From Baffinella frigidus (Eukaryota; Cryptophyceae; Cryptomonadales; Baffinellaceae): a stretch of 16,818 nucleotides of DNA. Of this stretch, positions 6,838 to 13,136 are shown piece after piece. The notes below the pieces were generated by a model. The model saw nothing but the letters and a program-made list of their open reading frames with translations. It ran no database searches and was not told the origin of the DNA. Numbering within the stretch: the stretch's first letter is position 1; each line of letters opens with the position of its first letter. Location: positions 449,618 through 466,435 of the forward strand of contig MU646405.1 in the NCBI GenBank assembly GCA_026770585.1, read 5' to 3'. The position numbers and the translations under genes are program-made.

Positions 6838-9800
6838 ATGCGCTGCCTGTGCTTCGGGAACTGTGGCGGGATCTTCGACCTGTTCAAGCCTGAAACGCAC
6901 GGTGCGGCACGATCCTGGGGGTTGAGCACCGGTGGAGACAGGGAAAGCCAGGTCTAGGGAGAAATTCCCTCGCGGGGAGAATCCACGCCATGCCTCCTGG
7001 AACACACCGCACACGCCCCTGCGTCGCGACCACCCATCACAGCGTGGCGCCCCGCCACGCTGAGAGTTCCACTGCAGACTAGACCGACGCGAGAGAGCCA
7101 TTTGCACCCCAGCTGACGTTGGCTGCCATTTTCGGGGGTGAGCAGCGCTGGTGCTCGTCGGGCTGGATGCAGCAGGGAAAACCACGTGGCTCTACCGCCT
7201 TCAGGTCGCCGCCCTCATCGGAAAACTGTTCCTGTTCAGAGCGGAATTTAGCGCACGGTATTTCGCTATGGTACCTGGGCGCTCTCGGCAGTTGCGCTCC
7301 GTAGTTGAGGGCGGGAATGGATAATCACACATTTACGCACACCGGTTCATGAATCAGCACACTGGTAGGCACACCGGTTTACCCTGAGGTTCTTGCAAAC
7401 AAGGTGTAAACTGCTTGTGGGTAATGCCAGAAGCTGACGCCAGCGGACCCCTCAGCCTACGGTAGGAACCCCCCCACCTCCTACGACGTTAAAAACAAAA
7501 AGGTCTTCAAAACTCTTAGGAAGGGGGCTCTTAGTGTAGGCGATCCGTAGGCTCTAAGTACCTCGCTGGCGTTAGCTTTTTGCATGATGGGGCGGGTAGG
7601 GCAGGCGCAAGGCCCCGAAGATTCATCCTTAAAACCACATCCCAGAAATCGGATCTTGAGATCTGAATGTTATTTTTTTAGGGTGACCCGCGGCAGATAC
7701 GAGTGCACTGACATTTTCGGGTTTGACCGCAGACGGGGGAGCACGTGCGCACGAATCCCACGATCGTCAGCAACTTCGAGGAGGTATCTAACGCGGATAC
7801 GCATTCATTTTAACACACCTATTTTACACCATATACCATATACCATATACCATATACCATATATGTACCATAGCTGCGGGAGCACCCACGCCTGCACATG
7901 CGCCGACCTCATCCCCTCGCTCAGCAGCCACCGGGGGCTTCACGGATACAGTCTTTCTAAACGATTTGTACTAGAATCTTATCTATTGCACTGAATTCTA
8001 ACCGGAATTTCACCATAGATTCAAGGTGAAAAGGAATTCGCCGCTGCTCAGTGGTAACGCGGATACGGATTCAATTTAACACACCTGTTTTTTTGTTATC
8101 TTGAGTTTTTTATCTTGAGGGTAGAATTTGCTATCTTAGCCTCGATATTGCTTTATCGTAGCACAAAGCCACCCCCGAGATGAAAAGGTGATTTAAATGA
8201 AATCTGTGTCCATATGATATCCTAGCTCTCTTCTCGAGGCTGAAGGACGCACTGTTTAAAAACTTGGGTTTGCCTCTCGGGCCGGTCCATGATATGTACG
8301 AGGAAATGAGTGAAAATAAACGGCTTAGCGATGCTCGACGAGCTTGCTATTTTCCTCTATACACATCAAACCCTACACCCTAAACCCCAAACCCTAAACC
8401 CTTACCCCAAACCCCAAACCCCAAACCCCAAACCCCAAACCCCAAACCCCAAACCCCGCAGGTGCTCTACAAGAACATCCGACTCTCGCTCTGGGATCTG
8501 GGCGGGCAGGCAGCGCACAGGGGCTTGTGGAAGTACCACTTCGCCGGCTCGAAGGGCCTTCTCTTTGCGCTCGACTCTTCTGATAGGTACGCTCGCCCTC
8601 GAATCTCATCTCGAAAGATAACTGATTCAGTTCCCTAATTAGCGTGTTCATTTTATTAGGAGGCCTAATTGAATTTACTATGCCCTAACTAATTTCTCCT
8701 ATTCAACCTCCTATCGAAAAGGAACTGATCCAGTTATCTTCCGAGATGAAATCCGATCCGGAACCTGATTCAGTTTTCAAAACTGTTTCGCGCTACCTTA
8801 AGAGTGGAATTTGCAGTATTAGCTCCGATACAGCTTTGCCATAGCATAAAATCTGCCCCTTAGATAGTCTAAAGGTCATTTAAACAGGGGCTTGTGGAAG
8901 TAGCACTTGACCGGCTCGAAGGGCCTTGTTTTCGCGGTTGATTCGTCCGACAGGCACGCGCGCCGTCCAAGGATCCTGAGGCGGGCCTGTCCTTGGATCC
9001 TGGCTCTCTCCCCCCCACCCAGAAGACACTCTTGGAGGGGGTAAAAAGGGCCGTTGACAACGCTTCCCCCTCGAAGAGTGTCTTCCGGCCGGCAGGCTTG
9101 GCAACGGCCCTTTTTACCCCCTCCAAGAGTGTCGTGTGGCCTCGCTCGAAGCGTGTGCGTGTACTACGTTACCGCATGAGTGATGAGTGTCTTTGCGAGT
9201 GCACGTCGCGCGAGTGGCGTGTAGGTGTGGGAACGGGATGAGTAAGCATGTTTGGCGCAAGATGAGTAAGCATGTTTGGCGCAACGGCAAGGCGTCAGTT
9301 GCGGGGGGGGGGTCGCACGGAGATTCCTTTCGGGGTTGTTTCGCGGCCTGTTCGGTACCGGTCGGATACCCTCGTGGCACAAATGCGGGGAATGTACAGG
9401 AGACGTGTCTCTCTGGTCGCTCTCGGCTGGATTCCGCTGTTTCACACCCTGGGTTTCGCGATGTCATGGGTCTGCCATGCACTTAGCAGCCACCGGTGTC
9501 TTCGGGACAACCCCCCGCTCGACTCCTCTGACAGGCACGCGCGCCCTCCCTCGAATCTCATGCCAAACCAGAGTCTCTTTCAAACCCCGTTTCGTGCTGT
9601 CTTCAGAGTGGAAATTGCTCTTTTAGATTCGACATAGCTTTACCATATCCTAGCTCTGTCCCAGTTCATTTTGGTCTCATAGGTAGAGTGCCCCCCCTGA
9701 AATTTCACAGGTGGATTTTGACACCCCCCGATGAAATTTACCTGTGAAATTTCGGGGGGGGTACTCCATCTACGAGACCAAATTGAACTGGAACAGAGCT

Positions 9801-12471
9801 AGATAGCATAAAATCCACCCCGAAGATAGCGAAAAGGTGATTGGAATTAATTTTTTTCATGTCATCAGGAACAGGCAACGGATTGTGGAGGCGAGAAGGG
9901 AGCTTTTCGACCTTCTGGATGACGCTAAGCTCTCCGAGGCGGTTCTCATGGTGCGTGAAATGATGTCCGTATGGTGCTTGGAATGATGAAATGATGCCCG
10001 CATGGTGCGTGACATGATGAAATAATTCCCGCATGGTGCTTGAAATGATTGAAATGATGCCCAGATGGTGCTTGACATGATACATCCATGGTGCTTGAAA
10101 TTATTGGATACCCACAACAACTCTCCGAGGCGGTCCTCATGGTGCGTGGAATGATGAAATGATGCCCACATGGTGCTTGAAATGACACCATCATGGTGCC
10201 TAAAGTGATTGGATACCCACAAGAACTCTCCGAGGTGATCTGCATGGTGCGTGAAATGATGAAATGATGCACAATATGGTGCTTGAAATGATATGTCGGG
10301 CTTGAAATGATACCTCGATGGTGATTGGCATGATTGGATACCCAGATGGAGACAGTGTCCTGGGTCCTCATGGTGCGACTATTCTCAAGTTGACATGCTG
10401 GGTCCGCAGTACAAATTCGTCAACTTTGGAGCGGGAAAGAGCCCGGGCTCACCAAATTGGTGAGCCCACCCAGACTAAGACAGAGCCCGGATGCGTGGCA
10501 GGTGTTGGCGAACAAGCAAGACGTGCCCTATCGAAATCCCTTTTTATCCACGTATGGGTTATTCGCGAAATGCCTTTGTAGTGCGTGGGTGATGAGAAGA
10601 GTGATGCAGGTGCTGGCGAACAAGCAAGACGTGCCCAACGCAATGACGGCCGAGGAGGTTGCCGAGGCACTCGGCCTCTCCAAGCGCCTCGGGCCCCACA
10701 GAAAATGGTAAGCCCCCAGAAGCTCCGCTCCCAACGCATTCCACACAGCGGGCTACCAAGGGATTTTCGGTGGACAATCCACCGATTTTCCGGTACCTTA
10801 TCCGTAGAATCCCCCCTATGTCCCTACGCTGTGGCCTACCGTAGGGTCGTATGTCTTATCGCTTAGGGGTTATTCGAACCCCCTTGAGAGTCCGCTGTGT
10901 GGGACGGCCGAGGAGGTTGCTGAGGCGCTGGGTCTCTCGAAGCGCCTCGGCCCACACAGAAAATTCATCTCGGAAGATAACTGAATCAGTTCCTTTTCAA
11001 CAGGAGATTGAATAGGAGAAATTGCTTAGGGCACAGTAGATTTAATTAGGCCTCCTAATTAAATGAACAGGTCTAATCAGGGAACTGATTCAGTTATCTT
11101 TCGAGACGAAAATAGTAGGCCCCCGGAATCTCGGCCCACACAGAAAATGGTACTCCCCCCGAAACACGGCCCACAAAGAACATGGCAGCCCCCCCGAAGC
11201 TCGGTCCACACAGAAAATGGTACCCCAAAGCCTCGGCCCTCATAGAAAATGGTACATCCCCAGAAAATCGGCCCACTCAGAAAAGGGTGCACCCCCAGAA
11301 GCTCCGCTCACGGATCGGAACACACAGAAAATTGCACTCCCCCGAAGCTCGGCCCTCAGAGAAAATGGTACCCCAACCAGAAGCTCCGCCCACGCCTCGG
11401 CCCACGCAGAAAATGATAAACCCCCAGAATCTTGGCCCACACAGAAAATTGTACGCCCCCAGAAGCGCCTACCATTTTCTGTGTGGGCCGAGACACCACT
11501 ACCTGCAGGTATGTGCAGCCGTGCAGCGCGCTGTGCGGGGAGGGCATCACGGAAGCCCTAAACCCTAAACCCTAAACTCTCAACCCTAAACCCTAAACTC
11601 TCAACCCTAAACCCTAAACTCTCAACCCTGAACCCTGAACCCTAAGCCCTAAACCAGAAACTAGAAACCAGAAACCAGAAACACTAAACACTAAACGCTA
11701 TACACTAAAAACTCAACACTCAACAATAAGCAGGCATGTGCAGCCGCGCAGCGCGCTGTTTGGCGAGGGGGTTTTATCCGGGAACAAGTATTTTTCTTTT
11801 AAAAAATCCGTACGAAAATTACCACACAATTGCTTCGGACGTGACCAGTTGTGTAGTAATTTTCATTGCCAGCTTTTAAAAGAAAAATACTTGTTCCCGG
11901 ATAAGGTTACCGATTCGGCTCCCACCAGGTAGTCAAGGTATCAACTCCAGGTAGTTAACTCCAGGTAGTTGACTCCAGGTAGTTAACTCCAGGTAGTTAA
12001 CTCAAGGTAGTTAACTCCAGGTAGTTAACTCAAGGTAGTTGACTCCAGGTAGTTGACTCCAGGTAGTTGACTCCAGGTAGTTGACTCCAGGTAGTTATAG
12101 TGGTCACGTTTCGAGACCGGGGAGCAGGTTTGTGCAGCCGTGCTGCCGCGCGCTGTGCGGGGCGCGCTGTACGGGGAGGGCGTCACGGAAGCAGCGCGGT
12201 GTGCGGGGAGGGCATCACGGAAGCCCGAAACCTGAAACCCGAAACCCTACACCCTGCACCCTAAACAGTAAACACTAAAACCGACACCCGACAACCGACA
12301 CCCGACAACCGACACCCGAAACCCGAAACCTGAACACTGAGCAGGTATGTGCAGCCGTGCAGCGCGCTGTGCGGGGAGGGCATCACGGAAGCTATGGATT
12401 GGATCATCGACAACATTGGCAAAAACGGCCACCATCAGGTTTGTGTAAAGCCAAAAATCTTCGTTTTGTGA
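6838..12471 (+). CDS. ARF/ARL-family small GTPase, seven exons, 199 residues
   Basis: Exons: 6838-6901, 7146-7204, 7733-7783, 8462-8586, 9875-9950, 10610-10707, 12345-12471. They total 600 nt with every phase compatible, and all introns are GT-AG. The product has the ARF/ARL motifs in order: P-loop GLDAAGKTT (27-35), switch I T-x-PTI (48-52), WDLGGQ (69-74) with the catalytic Gln, NKQD (129-132) and CSAL (163-166) as G5. Spacing from P-loop to switch I and the N-P-T-I-x-S-N-x-E-E pattern look most like ARL5, a trans-Golgi membrane-traffic GTPase; that subfamily is an inference. Odd points: the start reads MRCLCFGNC, so there is no Gly2 for myristoylation, but Cys residues could be acylated; the usual Gly after PTI is Val53; the C-terminus after NIGKNGHHQ has a short extension (VCVKPKIFVL) read from a CAG|GTTTGT that could instead be a donor. 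Introns of 244-1637 nt hold junction copies, MITEs and telomere-like repeats. The sum of small exons with intact motifs indicates a working gene. Confidence 0.88.
6902..7145 (+). other. Intron 1 of the GTPase gene
   Basis: The donor is GTGCGG, leaving one base of a split Ala codon; the acceptor is GTGAGCAG before CGCTGG. Nothing repetitive is recognised inside. It is the only intron of this gene that looks free of elements. Confidence 0.7.
7454..7553. mobile_element. Small inverted-repeat element in GTPase intron 2 (family D-like)
   Basis: AGCCTACGG at the left and CCGTAGGCT at the right bound 100 bp whose ends resemble those inside element D at 13886-14034 (AGCCTACGG ... GATCCGTAGGC). The interior is AT-rich. 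The arms are short, so the call is moderate. Confidence 0.45.
7784..8100 (+). repeat. Duplicated start of GTPase intron 3
   Basis: The first bases of intron 3, AACGCGGATACGCATTCA then TTTTAACACACCT (7790-7822), recur at 8056-8090 as AACGCGGATACGGATTCA and ATTTAACACACCT. The second copy is also preceded by GGT (CAGTGGTAACGCGG), so it presents a donor-like site without the exon. A small inverted repeat with GAATTC ends lies between (7993-8039). Confidence 0.7.
7830..7868 (+). repeat. CCATATA microsatellite in GTPase intron 3
   Basis: Five units of ACCATAT / ATACCAT follow a copy of the intron start. No function is seen. Confidence 0.8.
8104..8205 (+). repeat. Intron-segment copy 1 (in intron 3), shared with intron 4
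   Basis: A segment of about 100 bp with GGGTAGAATTTGCTATCTTAG, a GCTTTATCGTAGCA-like word and GATGAAAAGGTGATT. Diverged copies are at 8788-8884 and 9587-9647 plus 9804-9845, both in intron 4. Shared sequence between two introns of one gene points to local duplication. Confidence 0.65.
8365..8459 (+). repeat. Telomere-like repeat at the acceptor of GTPase exon 4
   Basis: Units CCCTAAA, CCCCAAA and CCTTACC run for about 90 bp and end in AAACCCCGCAG, the acceptor of exon 4. The repeat therefore makes up the whole C-rich tract before the 3' splice site and contains CTAAAC words similar to branch-point consensus. Confidence 0.85.
8606..8749 (-). mobile_element. MITE family A, copy 2 (intron 4)
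   Basis: It starts TCATCTCGAAAGATAACTGA and ends CAGTTATCTTCCGAGATGA. The interior is the complement of copies 1 and 3 (for example CTATTCAACCTCCTAT). Length 144 bp. AATC flanks both ends as a 4-bp target duplication. It lies 20 bp after exon 4 inside intron 4. Confidence 0.85.
8788..8884 (+). repeat. Intron-segment copy 2 (intron 4)
   Basis: It contains GTTTCGCGCTACCTTAAGAG, TGGAATTTGCAGTATTAG, GCTTTGCCATAGCATAAAAT and AAAGGTCATTTAAA. It runs directly into a pseudo-copy of exon 4 at 8885. Compared with copy 3 it lacks the hairpin insertion, giving the empty-site sequence. Confidence 0.7.
8885..8953 (+). pseudogene. Pseudo-exon: second copy of the 3' part of GTPase exon 4
   Basis: It matches the last 69 bases of the exon 4 coding sequence (AGGGGCTTGTGGAAGTA, GGCTCGAAGGGCCTT, GA(T/C)TC). 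It has an in-frame TAG where exon 4 has a Tyr codon, and its donor position reads GACAG|GC instead of GATAG|GT. Including it would break the protein, so it is a decayed duplicate inside intron 4. Confidence 0.8.
9025..9133. mobile_element. Foldback element with perfect 32-bp arms (intron 4)
   Basis: GACACTCTTGGAGGGGGTAA and following bases (9025-9056) pair exactly with 9102-9133. A third, shorter version of the end (CTTCCCCCTCGAAGAGTGTC, 9063-9082) sits inside, suggesting a nested or duplicated terminus. The open frames crossing it are artefacts of the symmetry. Confidence 0.8.
9237..9285 (+). repeat. 24-bp tandem duplication
   Basis: GATGAGTAAGCATGTTTGGC plus GCAA occurs twice in direct succession, inside GTPase intron 4. 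Each unit contains GAGTAAGC, which looks like a donor site. Confidence 0.8.
9518..9647 (+). pseudogene. Third fragment of exon 4 end with its intron start and intron-segment copy 3
   Basis: CTCGACTCCTCTGACAG (9518-9534) matches the last 17 bases of exon 4. GCACGCGCGCCCTC and CTCGAATCTCAT follow, as they do after exon 4. The block continues as CCCCGTTTCGTGCTGTCTTC and GGAAATTGCTCTTTTAGATT, the intron-segment copy that is interrupted at 9648 by a hairpin element and resumes at 9804. Confidence 0.75.
9648..9803. mobile_element. Hairpin element inserted in intron-segment copy 3, TA target
   Basis: The arms of about 63 bp are 9650-9712 and 9740-9802, with TAGCTCTGTCCCAGTTCA opposite TGAACTGGAACAGAGCTA and GGTCTCATAGGTAGAGT opposite ACTCCATCTACGAGACC. 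The empty site survives in copy 2 (GCCATAGCATAAAAT), while here the flanks read ACCATA and TAGCATAAAAT, so TA is duplicated. That fits a Tc1/mariner-type non-autonomous element. Confidence 0.8.
9930..10376 (+). repeat. Array of about 13 copies of the exon 5 donor junction (intron 5)
   Basis: The real junction is CTCTCCGAGGCGGTTCTCATG|GTGCGTG at 9950/9951. After it, (C)ATGGTGC(G/T)TG(A)AATGATG units recur every 22-50 bases to about 10376. Two units (near 10121 and 10225) carry the longer exon piece ACTCTCCGAGG as well. A longer period is marked by ATTGGATACCCA (10103, 10208, 10331). Each unit offers a GTGCGT or GTGCTT donor-like site. The minus-strand open frames of 115-141 codons here only translate the repeat. 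Confidence 0.85.
10379..10446 (+). repeat. Dispersed repeat family G, copy 1
   Basis: CTATTCTCAAGTTGACATGC and, after a gap, ATTCGTCAACTTTGGAGC and GGGAAAGAGCCCGGG recur at 12632-12695. AGTTGAC / GTCAACT give it weak inverted symmetry. It is followed by the palindrome GGGCTCACCAAATTGGTGAGCCC. Confidence 0.7.
10502..10530 (+). pseudogene. Partial upstream copy of the start of GTPase exon 6
   Basis: GTGTTGGCGAACAAGCAAGA and CGTGCCC, preceded by GTGGCAG, match the first 27 bases of exon 6 at 10610 with one change. The frame then diverges. It is a second acceptor-plus-NKQD junction 108 bp ahead of the real one. Use of this site would replace the end of the GTPase domain unless spliced again. Confidence 0.75.
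10741..10902. mobile_element. MITE-like element, family C, copy 2 (intron 6)
   Basis: The ends are CCACACAGCGGGCT and CCGCTGTGTGG. The core shares TACCTTATCCGTAGAA, CCTACCGTAGGGTC and TCTTATCGCTTAGGGGTTATTCG with the copy at 755-918. It sits 33 bp after exon 6, between the real exon and its partial duplicate at 10903. Confidence 0.8.
10903..10964 (+). pseudogene. Second partial copy of GTPase exon 6, truncated by a MITE
   Basis: From ACGGCCGAGGAGGTTGC to CACACAGAAAAT it encodes the same TAEEVAEALGLSKRLGPHRK as exon 6, with several silent changes. It is then interrupted by MITE A copy 3, after which the donor-side sequence resumes at 11110 (AGTAGGCCCCC). It lacks the NKQD part. The silent pattern suggests it was under selection or only recently duplicated. 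Confidence 0.8.
10965..11109 (+). mobile_element. MITE family A, copy 3 (inside the exon 6 duplicate)
   Basis: The ends are TCATCTCGGAAGATAACTGA and CAGTTATCTTTCGAGACGA. Length 145 bp, same orientation as copy 1. AAAT flanks both ends, which is the target duplication and lies exactly at the exon-end word ACAGAAAATGG. The insertion therefore postdates the duplication of exon 6. Confidence 0.85.
11110..11495 (+). repeat. Array of about 9 copies of the exon 6 donor junction, ending in an inverted copy
   Basis: The real exon 6 end is CCACAGAAAATG|GTAAGCCCCC. Units of the form CTCGGCCCACACAGAAAATGG followed by TAC and CCCCAGAAGC recur at a basic period of about 34 bp (GAAAAT near 11142, 11211, 11243, 11325, 11359, 11408 and 11442, with variants at 11177 and 11278). 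The last unit is inverted (CTACCATTTTCTGTGTGGGC, 11469-11488), so it can pair with any upstream unit. Several units keep a GT at the donor position (GGTACTCC, GGTACCCC, GGTACATC). Open frames across the array are repeat translations. Confidence 0.88.
11509..11556 (+). pseudogene. Copy 1 of the start of GTPase exon 7
   Basis: It is preceded by CTACCTGCAG. It encodes YVQPCSALCGEGITEA exactly as exon 7, then runs into CCCTAAACCC repeat and meets TAA at 11573. The junction sequence CAG|GTATGT is both an acceptor and a strong donor. Splicing here would give a GTPase cut after the G5 motif with a repeat-encoded tail (LNPKP). Confidence 0.8.
11557..11730 (+). repeat. Telomere-like filler between exon 7 copies 1 and 2
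   Basis: CCCTAAA, CTCTCAA and CCCTGAA units decay into ACCAGAA, ACTAAAC and ACTCAAC before AATAAGCAG. CCCTAAA is on the sense strand of the GTPase gene. Confidence 0.85.
11734..11932 (+). pseudogene. Copy 2 of the start of GTPase exon 7, split by a hairpin element
   Basis: Before the insertion the copy reads HVQPRSALFGEG (11735-11770). After it, the frame continues as VTDSA (from 11907), matching exon 7 ITEAM in position. The halves are 11734-11773 and 11909-11932, with 4 bp duplicated. It then joins an AGGTAG array. Confidence 0.75.
11774..11904. mobile_element. Hairpin element with GGTT target duplication inside exon 7 copy 2
   Basis: The terminal arms TTATCCGGGAACAAGTATTT (continuing TTCTTTTAAAA) are perfect inverted repeats of about 31 bp. 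Inner pairing (AAAATTACCACACAATTG against CAGTTGTGTAGTAATTTT) makes the whole 131 bp fold. GGTT at 11770-11773 is repeated at 11905-11908. It has no coding capacity. Confidence 0.88.
11926..12099 (+). repeat. 14-bp array of AACTCCAGGTAGTT units
   Basis: About 11 nearly identical units follow the end of exon 7 copy 2 (CCCACCAGGTAGTC). Each has CAG|GTAGTT, a good match to a eukaryotic 5' splice site, and also an AG usable as an acceptor. Confidence 0.88.
12128..12224 (+). pseudogene. Copy 3 of the start of GTPase exon 7, internally duplicated
   Basis: It is preceded by GGGGAGCAG. It begins GTTTGTGCAGCCGTGC, then GCGCGCTGTGCGGGG is repeated as CGCGCTGTACGGGG, and the piece GGGGAGGGC(G/A)TCACGGAAGC occurs twice. 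The internal repeats shift the frame, so it is non-coding. Confidence 0.8.
12225..12344 (+). repeat. Telomere-like filler before the real exon 7
   Basis: CCCGAAACCTGAAA, CCCTACACC and ACCCGACAACCGAC units run to AACACTGAGCAG, the acceptor of the functional exon 7. As at exon 4, decayed telomere-like repeat forms the sequence in front of the 3' splice site. Confidence 0.8.
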
Positions 12472-12515
12472 AGCCAACAACCTTCGTTTTTGTGAAGCCA
12501 AAAACCTCCAGGTTT
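12436..12515 (+). repeat. 26-bp repeats around the GTPase stop codon
   Basis: GTGTAAAGCCAAAAATCTTCGTTTT, TGTGAAGCCAACAACCTTCGTTTTT and GTGAAGCCAAAAACC are three tandem units. The first contains the end of the reading frame (TGA at 12469-12471). The C-terminal residues after HHQ are thus encoded by repeat sequence. Confidence 0.7.
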
Positions 12516-12582
12516 TGGCATTTCCTAGCTCTGCCTCACCACCAGGTTGCGAGCCTCCCACCCACGCACGCCGGTTGCCTGA

Positions 12583-12695
12583 CTATTCTTAAGTTGACGC
12601 CGGTTGACCGACTATTCTTAGGTTGACTGACTATTCTTAAGTTGACTGGGTGTGCGGTACGAATTCGTCGACTTTGGAGCGGGAAAGAGCCCGGG
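12583..12695 (+). repeat. Dispersed repeat family G, copy 2, with triplicated start
   Basis: GACTATTCTTAAGTTGAC occurs three times in tandem (12580-12646). The last unit continues as GGTACGAATTCGTCGACTTTGG and GGGAAAGAGCCCGGG, matching 10379-10446. This shows the local multiplication of a repeat end. Confidence 0.7.
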
Positions 12696-13135
12696 ACCAC
12701 GCAAGGCTCTTGGGTAGGGTATTCCAGGGTCGTTCTTGGAGCCATTGGGTCGTTCTTGGAGCCGTTTTCTGCTGAAAATTGACTTGTGAATACCGTTTTT
12801 CCTTCAAAAATTGACTTTTGAGTACCCCCCCCTCCAGCCCTGCGTGGTCACGGAAATGGTGAGACATTTATTCACCAACAGTCAAGGGTCAACCTTTACT
12901 CTCTGTGAAATTTACTACAGGTAGCCAGATCGATCTGGTAAACTTCGGGTGGCAAAATTAAATAAATGATGTATGTCCTTGCGACAGATGCGTGGCGAGG
13001 CGTGGGGAAGATAACGTGGCTGTGTCACATATTTGATAAATGGTTGTAACAAGTACCCTCGTTGCGCGTGGCAGGGGGGGCATGACACCGCCAGACACTT
13101 CCCAACCTCCGGGGGGCCCCCCTGGCTCCATACCG
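12696..13135. other. No supported gene
   Basis: Visible are a duplicated GGGTCGTTCTTGGAGCC (12728-12763) and a pair of similar GAAAATTGACTT / AAAAATTGACTT words. At 13071-13118 there is a block GGGCATGACACCGCCAGACA with CTTCCCAACCTCCGGGG that recurs at 13610-13648. The 12915-13223 minus-strand open frame has no family signature. Confidence 0.4.
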
Positions 13136-13136
13136 C

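Noticed and set aside
7119-7150. Spliced-leader-like sequence (GGCTGCCATTTTCGGGG)
   Set aside because: It shares only a few bases with the dinoflagellate leader and sits just before an internal exon, so it is not evidence for a leader gene.
9025-9133. A rho-independent terminator
   Set aside because: The arms are far too long and perfect, it lies inside a eukaryotic intron, and there is no following T run.
9738-10371. Three overlapping minus-strand open frames of 115-141 codons (His/Ser/Ile-rich)
   Set aside because: They translate the ATGGTGC-TGAAATGATG array in several frames and repeat the same peptide words. The plus-strand exon 5 explains the locus.
11509-12471. Exon 7 copies as a CRISPR-like or satellite array
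   Set aside because: The copies are irregularly spaced, decayed exon pieces with telomere-like filler. There is no constant repeat with unique spacers, and the genome is eukaryotic.
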